In this document: positions 37,381-46,647 of the stretch, piece by piece
How the letters are laid out: every line of letters starts with the position of its first letter
Numbering within the stretch: the stretch's first letter is position 1
NCBI GenBank assembly: GCA_905182325.1
Contig: CAJJBD010000003.1
Location: 1-64,000 of the forward strand
From: an uncultured Planktomarina sp.
GTDB taxonomy: Bacteria; Pseudomonadota; Alphaproteobacteria; Rhodobacterales; Rhodobacteraceae
Reading direction: 5' to 3'
DNA length: 64,000 nt
Notes under the pieces: generated by a model
Seen by the model: only the letters and a program-made list of their open reading frames with translations
What the model was told of the DNA's origin: nothing
Database searches by the model: none
Position numbers and translations under genes: made by a program

Positions 37381-37637
37381 ATCAAGGATAGCGTAGTATA
37401 AATTTATTGTTTTGAGAAAAGCTAAAGCGTTAAAATTGTCAACTACCCCAGCCGGTATTGGTAGCAGAGACAGAGATGTACCTAGTAGAAAGTTGAAGTA
37501 CTTTTTGCCTTATCCTAAGTTTAATATTTTCAGAATATGACTCATTTTCGCGTGTAAAAATTTAATTTTAACTAAAGCTGTATTCAGATCAATCTCCATT
37601 ACTTGCCGTCAACTAATTTGCAGTTTAAGCGATATTC

Positions 37638-37931
37638 ATGAAATATCAGCTTTATCTATCCGTACTTTTGCTTTCAATCACTGCTTTTTCTTGTACCCCT
37701 TTGACGCGATCGGGGCAAAATGCCGAACAGGTCGATGATAGTATCAAATTTGTCCACTTTTTGAGTCCAGAAGAACTCAGCGCTCAAATTTTACAAACAC
37801 CGACACCTTTCTCAGGGGCTAACACAACAAAAATTTCCAAGTTACACCACAGGGCAAACCTTTTGCGCCAACCAGTATTGACCAATTCAGATCGATCAAA
37901 CTTACTTCGCGAACCTAATAAATCAGAATGA
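37638..37931 (+). CDS. Putative small lipoprotein, function unknown
   Basis: This 97-residue protein begins with a signal peptide (YLSVLLLSITAFSC) whose Cys at residue 19 could be the lipidated residue, although the -3 position is not the usual Leu. The mature part is polar, with an RANLLRQP and RSNLLREP near-repeat near the C-terminus. I recognise no family. It lies upstream of hom with a 77-base gap and no strong ribosome binding site, so it may be a small cell-envelope protein. Confidence 0.5.
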   Translation: MKYQLYLSVLLLSITAFSCTPLTRSGQNAEQVDDSIKFVHFLSPEELSAQILQTPTPFSGANTTKISKLHHRANLLRQPVLTNSDRSNLLREPNKSE

Positions 37932-38008
37932 AATATGAAAAAAGTCTCATTGAAGCACATTCAATTTGATATTACATAGCTCATAAAATTTAAAACTTTG
38001 AGGACAAT

Positions 38009-39298
38009 ATGACAAAAACACCACTCAGACTAGGCATTGTTGGTCTCGGTACAGTTGGCAGTGGCGTCATCAAAATGCTTAATAAAAATGCCACTCTCCT
38101 GTCTGCTAGAACGGGACGCCAAATTATAGTTAGTGCTGTCTCAGCTCGATCTAGATCTAAAGAGCGAGGTATAGACCTCGCTGGAATTGATTGGGAGGAC
38201 AGTCCTGTGGCACTAGCCAAGCGAGATGACGTTGACGCTCTTGTGGAGTTAATGGGAGGTAGTGAGGGCCCAGCAAAAGAGGCAACATTAGCTGCTATTT
38301 CCACTGGTAAAGACGTAATTACAGCCAATAAAGCTTTGCTAGCGATACATGGCCAATCACTCGCACTTGCTGCAGAAAAAGCAGGCCAAGTAATTCGATT
38401 TGAGGCTGCAGTTGCGGGTGGGATACCAGTTGTAAAAGCCTTAACAGAGGGATTGGCTGGCAATAAAATTAACCGTATCTTAGGCGTAATGAATGGAAGC
38501 TGTAATTACATCCTTACGCGTATGGAGACTAGTGGCTTAAGTTATGATGAGATTTTTGCAGAAGCTGACGCCCTCGGATACCTTGAAGCCGATCCAAACC
38601 TGGACGTAGGCGGTATTGACGCTGCTCATAAACTTGCGCTTTTAGCCGCAATCGCATTTGGAACAAAAGTTAACTTCGCAAGTGTTGTACTCGAGGGAAT
38701 TGGAGCGATAACCATTGAAGACATTAATGCTGCAGCTGATATGGGCTACCGCATAAAACTCCTTGGCGTATCTCAAATGACCGAACGTGGCCTTGAACAG
38801 CGGATGACGCCCTGCCTGGTTTCTGCAGGTTCCCCATTAGGTCAACTTGAAGGTGGGACTAATATGGTAATTTTGGAAGGTGAAGATTCAGGTCAAATTG
38901 TTTTGAGGGGTGCTGGTGCAGGGGAAGGGCCTACGGCCTCAGCCGTGATGTCAGATATTATTGATATTGCCCGTGGTCAGCGAATAAATACATTTGGACA
39001 ACCGGCAAGTTCTTTGGTTGACGCCAAGCCAACTACAGCAACAACATCAGCGCCGTTTTACCTGCGACTTCAACTTTTAGACAAACCAGGAGCGCTGGCA
39101 AAAATTGCTGCAGTTATGGGCAAGGCTAATGTATCAATTGATCGAATGCGCCAATATGCTCACGATACAGATAGTGCGCCAGTCCTAATAGTGACCCACA
39201 AGACCACTCGGGCTGCAATAGATCAAATATTAAATGAATTTTCAAAAACAAAATTGATTGGTGATAGGCCAGTGGCGCTTAGAATTGAATCAATTTAG
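38009..39298 (+). CDS. hom: Homoserine dehydrogenase
   Basis: This 429-residue enzyme reduces aspartate semialdehyde to homoserine for Met and Thr synthesis. The Rossmann motif is LGIVGLGTVGSGVIKML, and the catalytic region shows LGVMNGSCNYILTRME and EADALGYLEADPNLDVGGID. The C-terminal 80 residues form an ACT domain (FYLRLQLLDKPGALAKIAAV), which usually mediates Thr feedback inhibition. GAGG lies 5 bases before the ATG. The hom-glpX-recJ order is conserved in Rhodobacterales. Confidence 0.95.
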   Translation: MTKTPLRLGIVGLGTVGSGVIKMLNKNATLLSARTGRQIIVSAVSARSRSKERGIDLAGIDWEDSPVALAKRDDVDALVELMGGSEGPAKEATLAAISTGKDVITANKALLAIHGQSLALAAEKAGQVIRFEAAVAGGIPVVKALTEGLAGNKINRILGVMNGSCNYILTRMETSGLSYDEIFAEADALGYLEADPNLDVGGIDAAHKLALLAAIAFGTKVNFASVVLEGIGAITIEDINAAADMGYRIKLLGVSQMTERGLEQRMTPCLVSAGSPLGQLEGGTNMVILEGEDSGQIVLRGAGAGEGPTASAVMSDIIDIARGQRINTFGQPASSLVDAKPTTATTSAPFYLRLQLLDKPGALAKIAAVMGKANVSIDRMRQYAHDTDSAPVLIVTHKTTRAAIDQILNEFSKTKLIGDRPVALRIESI

Positions 39299-39385
39299 AA
39301 ACTCTTAAAAACTCATACCACACTCAATCTTGCCACTAGTTGAGTTAGTGCGATACGCTTCACAAACTAGTTTAAGGAAAAGTTT

Positions 39386-40351
39386 ATGTCTGATCCCATT
39401 GAATTTCACGACCGCGCGTTGTCACTTGGCCTAGCAAGAGTTGCAGAACAAGCTGCTTTAGCATCAGCCAAGCTAATTGGGCGTGGAGATGAGAAAGCTG
39501 CCGATCAGGCAGCAGTGAATGCAATGCGAACCCAGCTTAATATGTTAGATATAGCCGGTGTAGTAGTTATTGGTGAAGGTGAACGAGACGAAGCTCCCAT
39601 GCTTTTTATTGGTGAGGAAGTGGGTAACGGGAAGGGTCCGGCAGTGGATATTGCCCTCGACCCTCTTGAAGGGACCACACTGACTGCGAAAGACATGCCG
39701 AATGCATTGACCGTCATAGCAATGGGACCGCGAGGTTCAATGTTGCACGCACCAGATGTTTACATGGAAAAACTCGCTATCGGTCCAGGATTGCCTGAAA
39801 ATGTAGTATCACTAGAAATGCAGCCAACAGAACGCGTAAAAGCATTGGCGGCCGCAAAGAACTGTAGCCAAGAAGACATTACAGTTTGTGTTCTTGAGCG
39901 TCCGCGTCATGACAAAATGATTTCAGAACTGCGTAAAACCCATTGCGCAATTCGACTTATCACAGACGGTGATGTTGCGGGTGTTATCCATTGTGCAGAG
40001 TCTGCCACCACTGGTATCGACATGTATATGGGCCTTGGCGGTGCACCCGAAGGAGTTTTGGCTGCCGCGGCCTTAAAATGCATGGGTGGACAAATGTGGG
40101 GCCGTTTGATTTTCCGTGACGACGCAGAGCGGAACCGTGCTTCAAAGGCAGGGATAACTGATTTCAACAGAGTCTATAGCCGAGATGATATGGTTACTCA
40201 GGATGTCGTTTTTGCAGCTACTGGTGTCACAGATGGGTCAATCCTTGCCGGCATAAGACGTGAGGCAGGATACCTCACTACAGAAACAATTTTGATGCGT
40301 TCCAAGACCGGATCTATGCGACGTATGAGCTACCGCAGTCCAGCGGTTTAG
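39386..40351 (+). CDS. glpX: Class II fructose-1,6-bisphosphatase
   Basis: This 321-residue GlpX-type phosphatase makes fructose 6-phosphate in gluconeogenesis. It shows VVIGEGERDEAPMLFIGEE, DIALDPLEGTTLTAKDMPNA, MEKLAIGP and GLGGAPEGVLAAAALKCMGG, all typical of the lithium-sensitive class II family with acidic metal ligands. An AAGG is present upstream. It ends one base before the recJ start. Confidence 0.95.
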   Translation: MSDPIEFHDRALSLGLARVAEQAALASAKLIGRGDEKAADQAAVNAMRTQLNMLDIAGVVVIGEGERDEAPMLFIGEEVGNGKGPAVDIALDPLEGTTLTAKDMPNALTVIAMGPRGSMLHAPDVYMEKLAIGPGLPENVVSLEMQPTERVKALAAAKNCSQEDITVCVLERPRHDKMISELRKTHCAIRLITDGDVAGVIHCAESATTGIDMYMGLGGAPEGVLAAAALKCMGGQMWGRLIFRDDAERNRASKAGITDFNRVYSRDDMVTQDVVFAATGVTDGSILAGIRREAGYLTTETILMRSKTGSMRRMSYRSPAV

Positions 40352-40352
40352 A

Positions 40353-42089
40353 ATGTTTCTTGGCGTTGAACATTCTCTGACTGGCAGACGCTGGATTGGA
40401 CCATCACAAGTAGTAGAACGTCAGGCATTAAATCTAAGTCAACAGAATGATCTTCCACTACCATTGTGCAACGTTATGGCTCGATTAGGCGTGGCCGTCG
40501 AAGAAGTTGATGATTTCTTACATCCTACATTACGCGCAACGATGAGTGATCCAAAGTCACTCAAAGATTGTACCGTAGCCGCTGAACTAATTATGGAAGC
40601 CACCGAGGGCACGAGGGCTGTTGCAATTTTTGCAGATTATGATGTCGATGGTGGGTCTTCTGCCGCCTTGCTTTTTGATTTTTTTGCACATTTTCTCATC
40701 AAACCAACACTCTACGTTCCTGATCGAATTAATGAAGGCTATGGCCCAAACCCAAAAGCAATGCAGAAACTTGCAAGTAAGCACGATCTTATTATTTGTG
40801 TGGACTGTGGGACCGTTTCACATGATGCACTTGCATCGGCGGCTGAAGCAGATGTTGTAGTTCTAGATCATCATCTTGGCGGCGAGACCCTGCCTCCGGC
40901 CAAGGCAGTGGTGAACCCAAATCGCCAGGACGAGACGGGCGACCTTTCACATCTTTGTGCCGCAGCCGTAGTCTTCTTGGTATTGATTGAAGCAGCAAGA
41001 CTTATGCGTGAAAATGGCAAAACTCCACCCGACCTTTTAGGTGCTCTCGATTTAGTGGCATTAGCAACAGTGGCGGATGTGGCACCTTTAGTGGGAATCA
41101 ACAGAGCTTTTGTAAGACAAGGCCTGAAAGTTATGGGCCAGCGAAGACGACTAGGACTTAATGCTCTATCCGATGTCGCCCAATTGGACGCAGCGCCAAG
41201 TGCGTATCATCTGGGCTATGTGTTAGGGCCTCGTATAAATGCTGGTGGGCGAATTGGACAAGCTGATTTGGGTGCAAGGCTACTATGTAGTGTTGATCCC
41301 CATGAGGCAGCTGCGATGGCAGGAAAACTGGATCAATTAAACTCAGAGAGACGTGCTGTTGAAGCCACTGTTAGGATAGCAGCGTTTGAGCAAGCTGAGG
41401 CGCGTGGACTGGACCAACCCCTAATCTGGGCATCTGATGATGGTTGGCATCCAGGTGTGGTTGGTATCGTGGCATCTCGACTAAAAGAGAAAACCAACCG
41501 ACCAGCCGTCGTAATTGGGTTTGACGGTGACATTGGCAAGGGCAGTGGCCGATCCGTAAGTGGAATAGATCTTGGGGCTGCAATTCAGAGTTTGGCCCAC
41601 GACGGTGATATAGAAAAGGGAGGTGGTCATAAGATGGCAGCAGGTCTTAGCCTGACCCGCAAACAGCTTGAACCCGCAATGGAAAAACTTAACACCTTAA
41701 TGAGGTCACAGGGCGCCGGTTCACTAGGGCCATCTGATTTACGCATAGACGGAGTTTTGATGCCGGGAGGCGCCACATTGGAGCTTATCGAACATCTTGA
41801 CCGAGCTGGCCCATATGGCGCCAGCGCATCAGCGCCACGGTTTGCTTTTCCAGACTGCACAATTGCCTTCGCTAAACCCGTCGGTGAATCGCACTTGAAG
41901 GTGACCGTAAGCGATGGGTTTGGAACTAAATTAGATGCCATATGTTTTGGCGCATTCGACAGTTCACTCGGCGCAGCACTAAACGAAGCAAAAGGTACAA
42001 AGATGCATCTTGTAGGGCGTTTAGAAGTAAATACATGGGGCGGGCGTTCAAGGCCACAGCTGCGAATTGAAGACGCAAATCCTGCTTGA
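40353..42089 (+). CDS. recJ: Single-stranded-DNA exonuclease RecJ
   Basis: RecJ digests single-stranded DNA 5' to 3' in recombination and mismatch repair. The 578-residue protein has the DHH-family motifs IFADYDVDGGSSAALL, ICVDCGTVSHDAL and VVLDHHLGG (catalytic Asp and His residues) and a DHHA1 domain with GKGSGRSVSGIDLGAAI and KGGGHKMAAGLSL. Its ATG follows the glpX stop by one base, so it is co-transcribed. Confidence 0.95.
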   Translation: MFLGVEHSLTGRRWIGPSQVVERQALNLSQQNDLPLPLCNVMARLGVAVEEVDDFLHPTLRATMSDPKSLKDCTVAAELIMEATEGTRAVAIFADYDVDGGSSAALLFDFFAHFLIKPTLYVPDRINEGYGPNPKAMQKLASKHDLIICVDCGTVSHDALASAAEADVVVLDHHLGGETLPPAKAVVNPNRQDETGDLSHLCAAAVVFLVLIEAARLMRENGKTPPDLLGALDLVALATVADVAPLVGINRAFVRQGLKVMGQRRRLGLNALSDVAQLDAAPSAYHLGYVLGPRINAGGRIGQADLGARLLCSVDPHEAAAMAGKLDQLNSERRAVEATVRIAAFEQAEARGLDQPLIWASDDGWHPGVVGIVASRLKEKTNRPAVVIGFDGDIGKGSGRSVSGIDLGAAIQSLAHDGDIEKGGGHKMAAGLSLTRKQLEPAMEKLNTLMRSQGAGSLGPSDLRIDGVLMPGGATLELIEHLDRAGPYGASASAPRFAFPDCTIAFAKPVGESHLKVTVSDGFGTKLDAICFGAFDSSLGAALNEAKGTKMHLVGRLEVNTWGGRSRPQLRIEDANPA

Positions 42090-42175
42090 AACACTCCATC
42101 TAAAAACATATCGAAAAGTAAAGAATTAACTTGCCACAGCGGTGAGCTTTCCCTAAATAGCGGCTTACCAATAGT

Positions 42176-42250
42176 GTCCCGTTCGTCTATCGGTTAGGAC
42201 GTCAGGTTTTCAACCTGAAAAGACGAGTTCGATTCTCGTACGGGATGCCA
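42176..42250 (+). tRNA. tRNA-Glu (TTC)
   Basis: A 75-base cloverleaf with acceptor GTCCCGT pairing with ACGGGAT (one G-U pair), anticodon stem TCAGG/CCTGA around loop TTTTCAA (anticodon TTC) and T arm ACGAG-TTCGATT-CTCGT. G73 and an encoded CCA complete the gene. Confidence 0.93.
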
Positions 42251-42405
42251 TTGGTTTCCAAAATCACTATAAAGAATTCAAAGGAAACTCTAGGTTTCTG
42301 TGATTGGACAATAAAATAACATTGCGCTAAATATAAATATTTTATATTTATATTTAAAAAAGGGCCCCCAAATTACTGGTAAGCCCAATTTATATTTTGA
42401 TAGTT

Positions 42406-42969
42406 TTACTCATTAAGCCGTGCAACTTCAGTCATAAAGCGATCGCGGATTACTACTGGGTCTTTGGTTATCACCGGGACCTTAATATTACCACTTTCAC
42501 ATTTGGACACTATCACTGTCATGATTTTGTTGTCGATTGCAGATTGCAAAACATCACCGGTATCTTCAGCTTTACATTCAATTACATTCTCACAGCCACA
42601 GGCACGTGCGACAGCCGTGAGGGATGTTTTCTTTCCAGCATAGGTGGGTTGATCCCCAGTCGATCCATAGCTGCCGTTATCAATTATCAACAAGATAAAG
42701 TTATCAGCCACATTATTGGCAATTGTGGGTAAAGTGCCCAAGTTGGTCAAAACAGAGCCATCACCATCGATAGAGATAACTGTCTTTTGCTGCGCCAATG
42801 CAACACCTAAACCAATTGAAGACGACAAACCCATCGTGCCTAACATATAGAAAGTGCTTGCTTGATCATCGATCAGATGCAGCTCTTGGCTTGGTAGGCC
42901 AATGTTACACACAACCAATTGATCGCGCAGAATAGGAGCAATATCACGGATGATTTCAGAACGGATCAT
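42406..42969 (-). CDS. comE: Sulfopyruvate decarboxylase, beta subunit (ComE)
   Basis: This 187-residue thiamine-diphosphate-binding subunit carries the TPP motif GDGSVLTNLG...IIDNGSYG (GDGS followed by N about 27 residues later). With the alpha subunit it converts 3-sulfopyruvate to sulfoacetaldehyde and CO2. GGAGGT lies 7 bases before the ATG, within the end of comD, and comD ends one base upstream, so the two are translationally coupled. The sulfonate context supports sulfopyruvate, but phosphonopyruvate decarboxylase is closely related and cannot be excluded from the subunit alone. It is last in the operon. Confidence 0.82.
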   Translation of the reverse strand: MIRSEIIRDIAPILRDQLVVCNIGLPSQELHLIDDQASTFYMLGTMGLSSSIGLGVALAQQKTVISIDGDGSVLTNLGTLPTIANNVADNFILLIIDNGSYGSTGDQPTYAGKKTSLTAVARACGCENVIECKAEDTGDVLQSAIDNKIMTVIVSKCESGNIKVPVITKDPVVIRDRFMTEVARLNE

Positions 42970-42970
42970 A

Positions 42971-43468
42971 TTAGTAACCTCCCCAAAAAGTTGCGTCAGT
43001 GAGAATGGCCACCGGTTTGTTACACATGAATGTATATTTCAAAATCGCGTCCAACTCTTGTTCGTCACCAGGCTTATGAAAATGATAAGTAGGAATGTTA
43101 AGCTGGTTGAGCAGAGCCTTGGTATGAACAGCCATTTCAACCTGGCATGCAACGGGCTCTTTTAGCTCACCCCGGTAAGAGATTAGCATCGGTAAAGGCA
43201 TTCGGTAGAATTGGGTCAAAGTCACCAGTGTGTTGATAGTCACACCAATTGCCGTATTTTGCATGATGATTGCAGGGCGTTTGCCACCCATGAACGCACC
43301 AGCACAAAGACCCATGCCCTCATCTTCCTTATTTGAGGGAATATGATAAATACTGGGCTCTTTTTCAACTGCATCAATAACACCACCAAGCTGCTTGCAC
43401 GGCACTGTGGTGACGAATTCAATGCCATTGGCAACGAAGTCAGTCACTATTTTGTTACTAACAGACAT
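42971..43468 (-). CDS. comD: Sulfopyruvate decarboxylase, alpha subunit (ComD)
   Basis: This 165-residue protein is the pyrimidine-binding half of a two-subunit thiamine-diphosphate decarboxylase. It has VPCKQLGGVIDAV, IPSNKEDEGMGLCAGAF with the catalytic Glu region, and LPMLISYRGE. The split alpha/beta organisation is typical of ComDE. AAGGAG sits 5 bases before the ATG, and the hpsP-like gene ends 10 bases upstream. The function in the pathway follows from the neighbouring hpsN-type gene. Confidence 0.83.
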   Translation of the reverse strand: MSVSNKIVTDFVANGIEFVTTVPCKQLGGVIDAVEKEPSIYHIPSNKEDEGMGLCAGAFMGGKRPAIIMQNTAIGVTINTLVTLTQFYRMPLPMLISYRGELKEPVACQVEMAVHTKALLNQLNIPTYHFHKPGDEQELDAILKYTFMCNKPVAILTDATFWGGY

Positions 43469-43478
43469 AAGGCTCCTT

Positions 43479-44474
43479 TCAGGGAATTAGAATTATCTTT
43501 GGCGCACGGGTACGGCCGTTGTGGATATCTTCAAAGGCTTTTTGTCCTTCTGATAGAGGGCGAGTTTCCACCCAGTCCAACGACCCAAGCTGACCTGCAA
43601 AAATTGCAGCGCCTGTGTCACGAAAGTCCTGGGGTGTGTATGTATAGGTTCCTATAAAAGTAATTTCTTGCAGCGTTAGACGACGCACATCAACACCACC
43701 TTCTCCGGAACCAAGGCCAATATGGCAAATCACACCACCAGGCTTCGCCAATTCACACGCTGAACCTCGTGTCGCCGCAAATCCAACACCATCAATCACC
43801 AAATCTACACTACCAGGCAAAGGGGATCTAGCATCTTTGCCATCACTCGCCTCAAAGCCCTTAATCCCGTGTAAGGTTTCGAGACGCAGCGGATTCACTT
43901 CAATCACAGTGATATCTTGAACACCCATAGCACACAGACACAATGCTGCCCCAACACCAATTGCACCACCACCTAACACAACACATTTTAAACCAGACAC
44001 AGGGGCCTCTTGCAGCCGCAGCCCCAAACGCACCGCATGCCACCCACAGGCTAAAGGTTCTGTAAGTGCCGCCGACTTTAAGAGGCCACGGCTTGGTACT
44101 TCCAACAGGTTTTCAGCAGGTATAGTCACAAGTTCAGCAAATGCACCTGGCCGGGGCGGCATCGAAATAATCTGTCTATCACTACAAATATTCGATTTCC
44201 CCACGATACAGGATGGACAAGTACTACACCCATTAAGTGGGTTTATCGTTACAAGCGCTCCATCACGCAAACCCCCAACAATAGTGCCTGACGCCTCATG
44301 TCCAAGAATAAGCGGGGTAGGTCGCCGAGCATCATGACCCAGGAAGGCATGCATATCAGAACCACAAATTCCACTATATAAAACCTGCACCAGCTCGTCA
44401 CCTAATTTCAAGACAGGCTCTCTATAATCCATATATGTCAGGGTATCTGCCGCAGTATTTACGAGAGCTTTCAT
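43479..44474 (-). CDS. hpsP: Zinc-dependent alcohol dehydrogenase (HpsP-like)
   Basis: This 331-residue medium-chain dehydrogenase has a catalytic zinc site (GICGSDMHAF, GHEASG), a structural zinc lobe (CSTCPSCIVGKSNIC) and a Rossmann motif (VVLGGGAIGVGAALCL). In the dihydroxypropanesulfonate clusters I know, HpsO and HpsP are 2-dehydrogenases thought to invert the stereochemistry of DHPS. Position and partners support this role, but sulfolactate dehydrogenase activity is also possible because no separate one is seen here. It overlaps the upstream SDR gene by 4 bases. Confidence 0.7.
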   Translation of the reverse strand: MKALVNTAADTLTYMDYREPVLKLGDELVQVLYSGICGSDMHAFLGHDARRPTPLILGHEASGTIVGGLRDGALVTINPLNGCSTCPSCIVGKSNICSDRQIISMPPRPGAFAELVTIPAENLLEVPSRGLLKSAALTEPLACGWHAVRLGLRLQEAPVSGLKCVVLGGGAIGVGAALCLCAMGVQDITVIEVNPLRLETLHGIKGFEASDGKDARSPLPGSVDLVIDGVGFAATRGSACELAKPGGVICHIGLGSGEGGVDVRRLTLQEITFIGTYTYTPQDFRDTGAAIFAGQLGSLDWVETRPLSEGQKAFEDIHNGRTRAPKIILIP

Positions 44475-45229
44475 TTTGCGGAATACCCCCCGTCCACAAA
44501 CAAAGTTTGACCCGTGACATAGTTGGATGCATTGGAGCAGAAAAACATTACCGGACCACTCATGTCATGAATTTCACCATTTCGTCCAATACAAGTTTGC
44601 GCTGCGTTACGAGCTGATAGTTCCGGGTCAGCAAATACTGTCGCAGTTAATTCAGTCCGAAAAAATCCAGGTGCAATTGCATTTGCGGTTATACCATCTC
44701 CTGACCAGGCCTCAGCCATTGCGCGAGTCATTTGCTCCACAGCGCCTTTAGAGGTCCCATAACTAATTCCGTTTTTGAAAGCGCGCTGCGATTGCAGAGA
44801 AGCAAAGTTAATGACTCGGCCCCAACCCTTAGACCGCATACCCGGCACTAATGCTTTGGCCAAAAAGAATGGAGCTGCAACATTTAGATTTAGCGTTAGA
44901 TCCCAATTCTCATCAGTCATATCATCAGCCGGTTGACGAGTATTTATACCAGCCGCATTTATCAAAATATCAGGAATTCCAAAAGGCTGGGAAGCTTCGC
45001 CGGCAATATCTGCTAAAGCAGACCGATCTGCAAGATCAGCAGCTAAGACAAAAGTTTCGCCTTTAATAGACTTAGACCACGCATTCAGCGTTTCTTCACG
45101 CCGCGCAATTGCCACTACCTTTACCCCGTGGGCCGCAAGAATTGTCGCCGCACCCTGCCCCAAACCACTAGAAGCCCCCGTCACAACTGCAATTTTTCCT
45201 TTTAGATCAAAGAGCTGTGACTGTTGCAT
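44471..45229 (-). CDS. hpsO: SDR-family dehydrogenase (HpsO-like)
   Basis: This 252-residue short-chain dehydrogenase has cofactor motif VTGASSGLGQG, NAAG and the active-site YGTSKG, with Ser preceding it (FASLQSQRA). It resembles gluconate 5-dehydrogenase-type SDRs. In DHPS clusters the SDR partner is HpsO, which with HpsP interconverts DHPS enantiomers through a ketone. It begins 3 bases after hpsN and overlaps the next gene by 4 bases, so the three are one translation unit. Confidence 0.7.
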   Translation of the reverse strand: MQQSQLFDLKGKIAVVTGASSGLGQGAATILAAHGVKVVAIARREETLNAWSKSIKGETFVLAADLADRSALADIAGEASQPFGIPDILINAAGINTRQPADDMTDENWDLTLNLNVAAPFFLAKALVPGMRSKGWGRVINFASLQSQRAFKNGISYGTSKGAVEQMTRAMAEAWSGDGITANAIAPGFFRTELTATVFADPELSARNAAQTCIGRNGEIHDMSGPVMFFCSNASNYVTGQTLFVDGGYSAK

Positions 45230-45232
45230 GTT

Positions 45233-46540
45233 CTACTCCTGCGCTGAAAGGTTAAAATTTTCACCAGGGTAATATTTGGACAACCGAATATCGGCAGTCC
45301 GCGCGTGGCCCTCCATCCCTTCCAGTCTCGAAATCCTAGCAGTAGCAATAGCTACATCCTTAGCGCCATCCCTCGTAGACCTTTGCCAGGTAACCAGCTT
45401 CATATATTTATGTACCGACAGACCACCAGTGTATTTTGCCGATCGAGACGTAGGTAAACAGTGATTTGGGCCAGAAGCTTTGTCGCCATAGGCAACAGTC
45501 GTTTCTTCTCCCAGAAATAATGAGCCATAGCATCGCAAACGATCCAACCACCAATCAAGATCATCAGCCTGAACGGTAAGATGCTCCGGAGCATACTCGT
45601 CTGATGTGGACGCCATTTCTTCACGGTTTGCGCACAAGATTACTTCAGCATAGTCGCGCCAGGCCGCTTCGGCATTGATGCGGTTAAGTTCTGGCAAATC
45701 GGCAATCAAGCCTGGCACAATCTTAAGCACTTTTTGAGCCAAAACCTTATCATCAGTAACTAGCCAAACTGGAGAATTATACCCATGCTCAGCCTGTCCA
45801 ACCAGGTCAGCAGCAACAATTTCAGCGTCTGCTTTACCATCAGCAATAACCAAACTGTCAGTTGGACCAGCGATCATATCAATGCCCACGCGGCCAAACA
45901 GAATACGTTTGGCTTCTGCTACAAATTGGTTTCCAGGGCCAACAATAATATCAGCTTCTGGCAAACCAAACAGACCAAATGTCATCGACGCTACACCCTG
46001 GACACCCCCCATCGCTAAAATCTTATCAGCACCACACAGATTTGCAGCATAAACAATTGCCGGTGCAATACCGCTATCTTTAGCCGGCGGAGAACAGGCA
46101 GTGATGTGCTGACACCCAGCAACTTTAGCCGTGGTAACTGTCATGATTGCACTGGCAACATGGCTATAGCGCCCACCGGGCACGTAGCAGCCGGCTGCGT
46201 TACAGGGAATACTCTTTTGGCCTGCGATCAGGCCGGGCACAATCTCCGTTTCAAAATCAGTCACAGTACCACGCTGGGCTTCAGCAAACCGCTTCACGTT
46301 GGCATGGGCAAATTGAATGTCCTGCTTCAACTTTTCTGGCACCAAATCACAAGCCATTTGAATTTCATCATTTGTCAGAATTAAATTGCCAACATACCCA
46401 TCGAATTCAACAGCATATTTAAGCGCAGCAGCATCACCACCAAACTCAATTTCATTAAGGATATCCAAAACCGTCTTTCTGACATCGTCACTGCCTGTCG
46501 AAGCGGTTTTCGTTGATTTTTTTAAGTAAACACGGGCCAT
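45233..46540 (-). CDS. hpsN: Sulfopropanediol 3-dehydrogenase (HpsN), HisD family
   Basis: This 435-residue protein is in the histidinol dehydrogenase family. It has VGPGNQFVAEAKRILFG, GPTDSLVIADG, VGQAEHG (zinc-binding Gln and His) and YAPEHLTV (catalytic Glu-His). It is not next to his genes; instead it heads a group with SDR, ADH and comDE genes, as HpsN does. HpsN oxidises 2,3-dihydroxypropane-1-sulfonate to sulfolactate with NAD. ATG at 46540 follows AGGA by about 8 bases; an upstream in-frame start 21 codons earlier would run into the operator. The LacI gene faces it across the repeat at 46586-46616. Confidence 0.85.
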   Translation of the reverse strand: MARVYLKKSTKTASTGSDDVRKTVLDILNEIEFGGDAAALKYAVEFDGYVGNLILTNDEIQMACDLVPEKLKQDIQFAHANVKRFAEAQRGTVTDFETEIVPGLIAGQKSIPCNAAGCYVPGGRYSHVASAIMTVTTAKVAGCQHITACSPPAKDSGIAPAIVYAANLCGADKILAMGGVQGVASMTFGLFGLPEADIIVGPGNQFVAEAKRILFGRVGIDMIAGPTDSLVIADGKADAEIVAADLVGQAEHGYNSPVWLVTDDKVLAQKVLKIVPGLIADLPELNRINAEAAWRDYAEVILCANREEMASTSDEYAPEHLTVQADDLDWWLDRLRCYGSLFLGEETTVAYGDKASGPNHCLPTSRSAKYTGGLSVHKYMKLVTWQRSTRDGAKDVAIATARISRLEGMEGHARTADIRLSKYYPGENFNLSAQE

Positions 46541-46585
46541 GTGGCAAATCCTGTATGCGATTAGCAATATTATCTTCACCTCTAT

Positions 46586-46616
46586 GCGCTTGCATTCTCG
46601 CATGCAAGCGCTTACA
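46586..46616. promoter_or_regulatory. LacI-type operator between hpsN and its regulator
   Basis: GCGCTTGCAT at 46586-46595 and ATGCAAGCGC at 46602-46611 are perfect inverted repeats with a 6-base spacer. The right half extends to TGCAAGCGCTTACA (46603-46616), close to the LacI-family consensus TGNAANCGNTNNCA centred on CG. It lies 46 bases upstream of hpsN and 32 bases upstream of the LacI gene, so a repressor could control both. Confidence 0.75.
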
Positions 46617-46647
46617 TTTTTAAGTACTTAAAGAGTGGGAACGCAAA

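Noticed and set aside
42330-42360. AT-rich near-palindrome downstream of tRNA-Glu
   Set aside because: Low complexity makes the symmetry uninformative, and no T-run or pairing supports a terminator.
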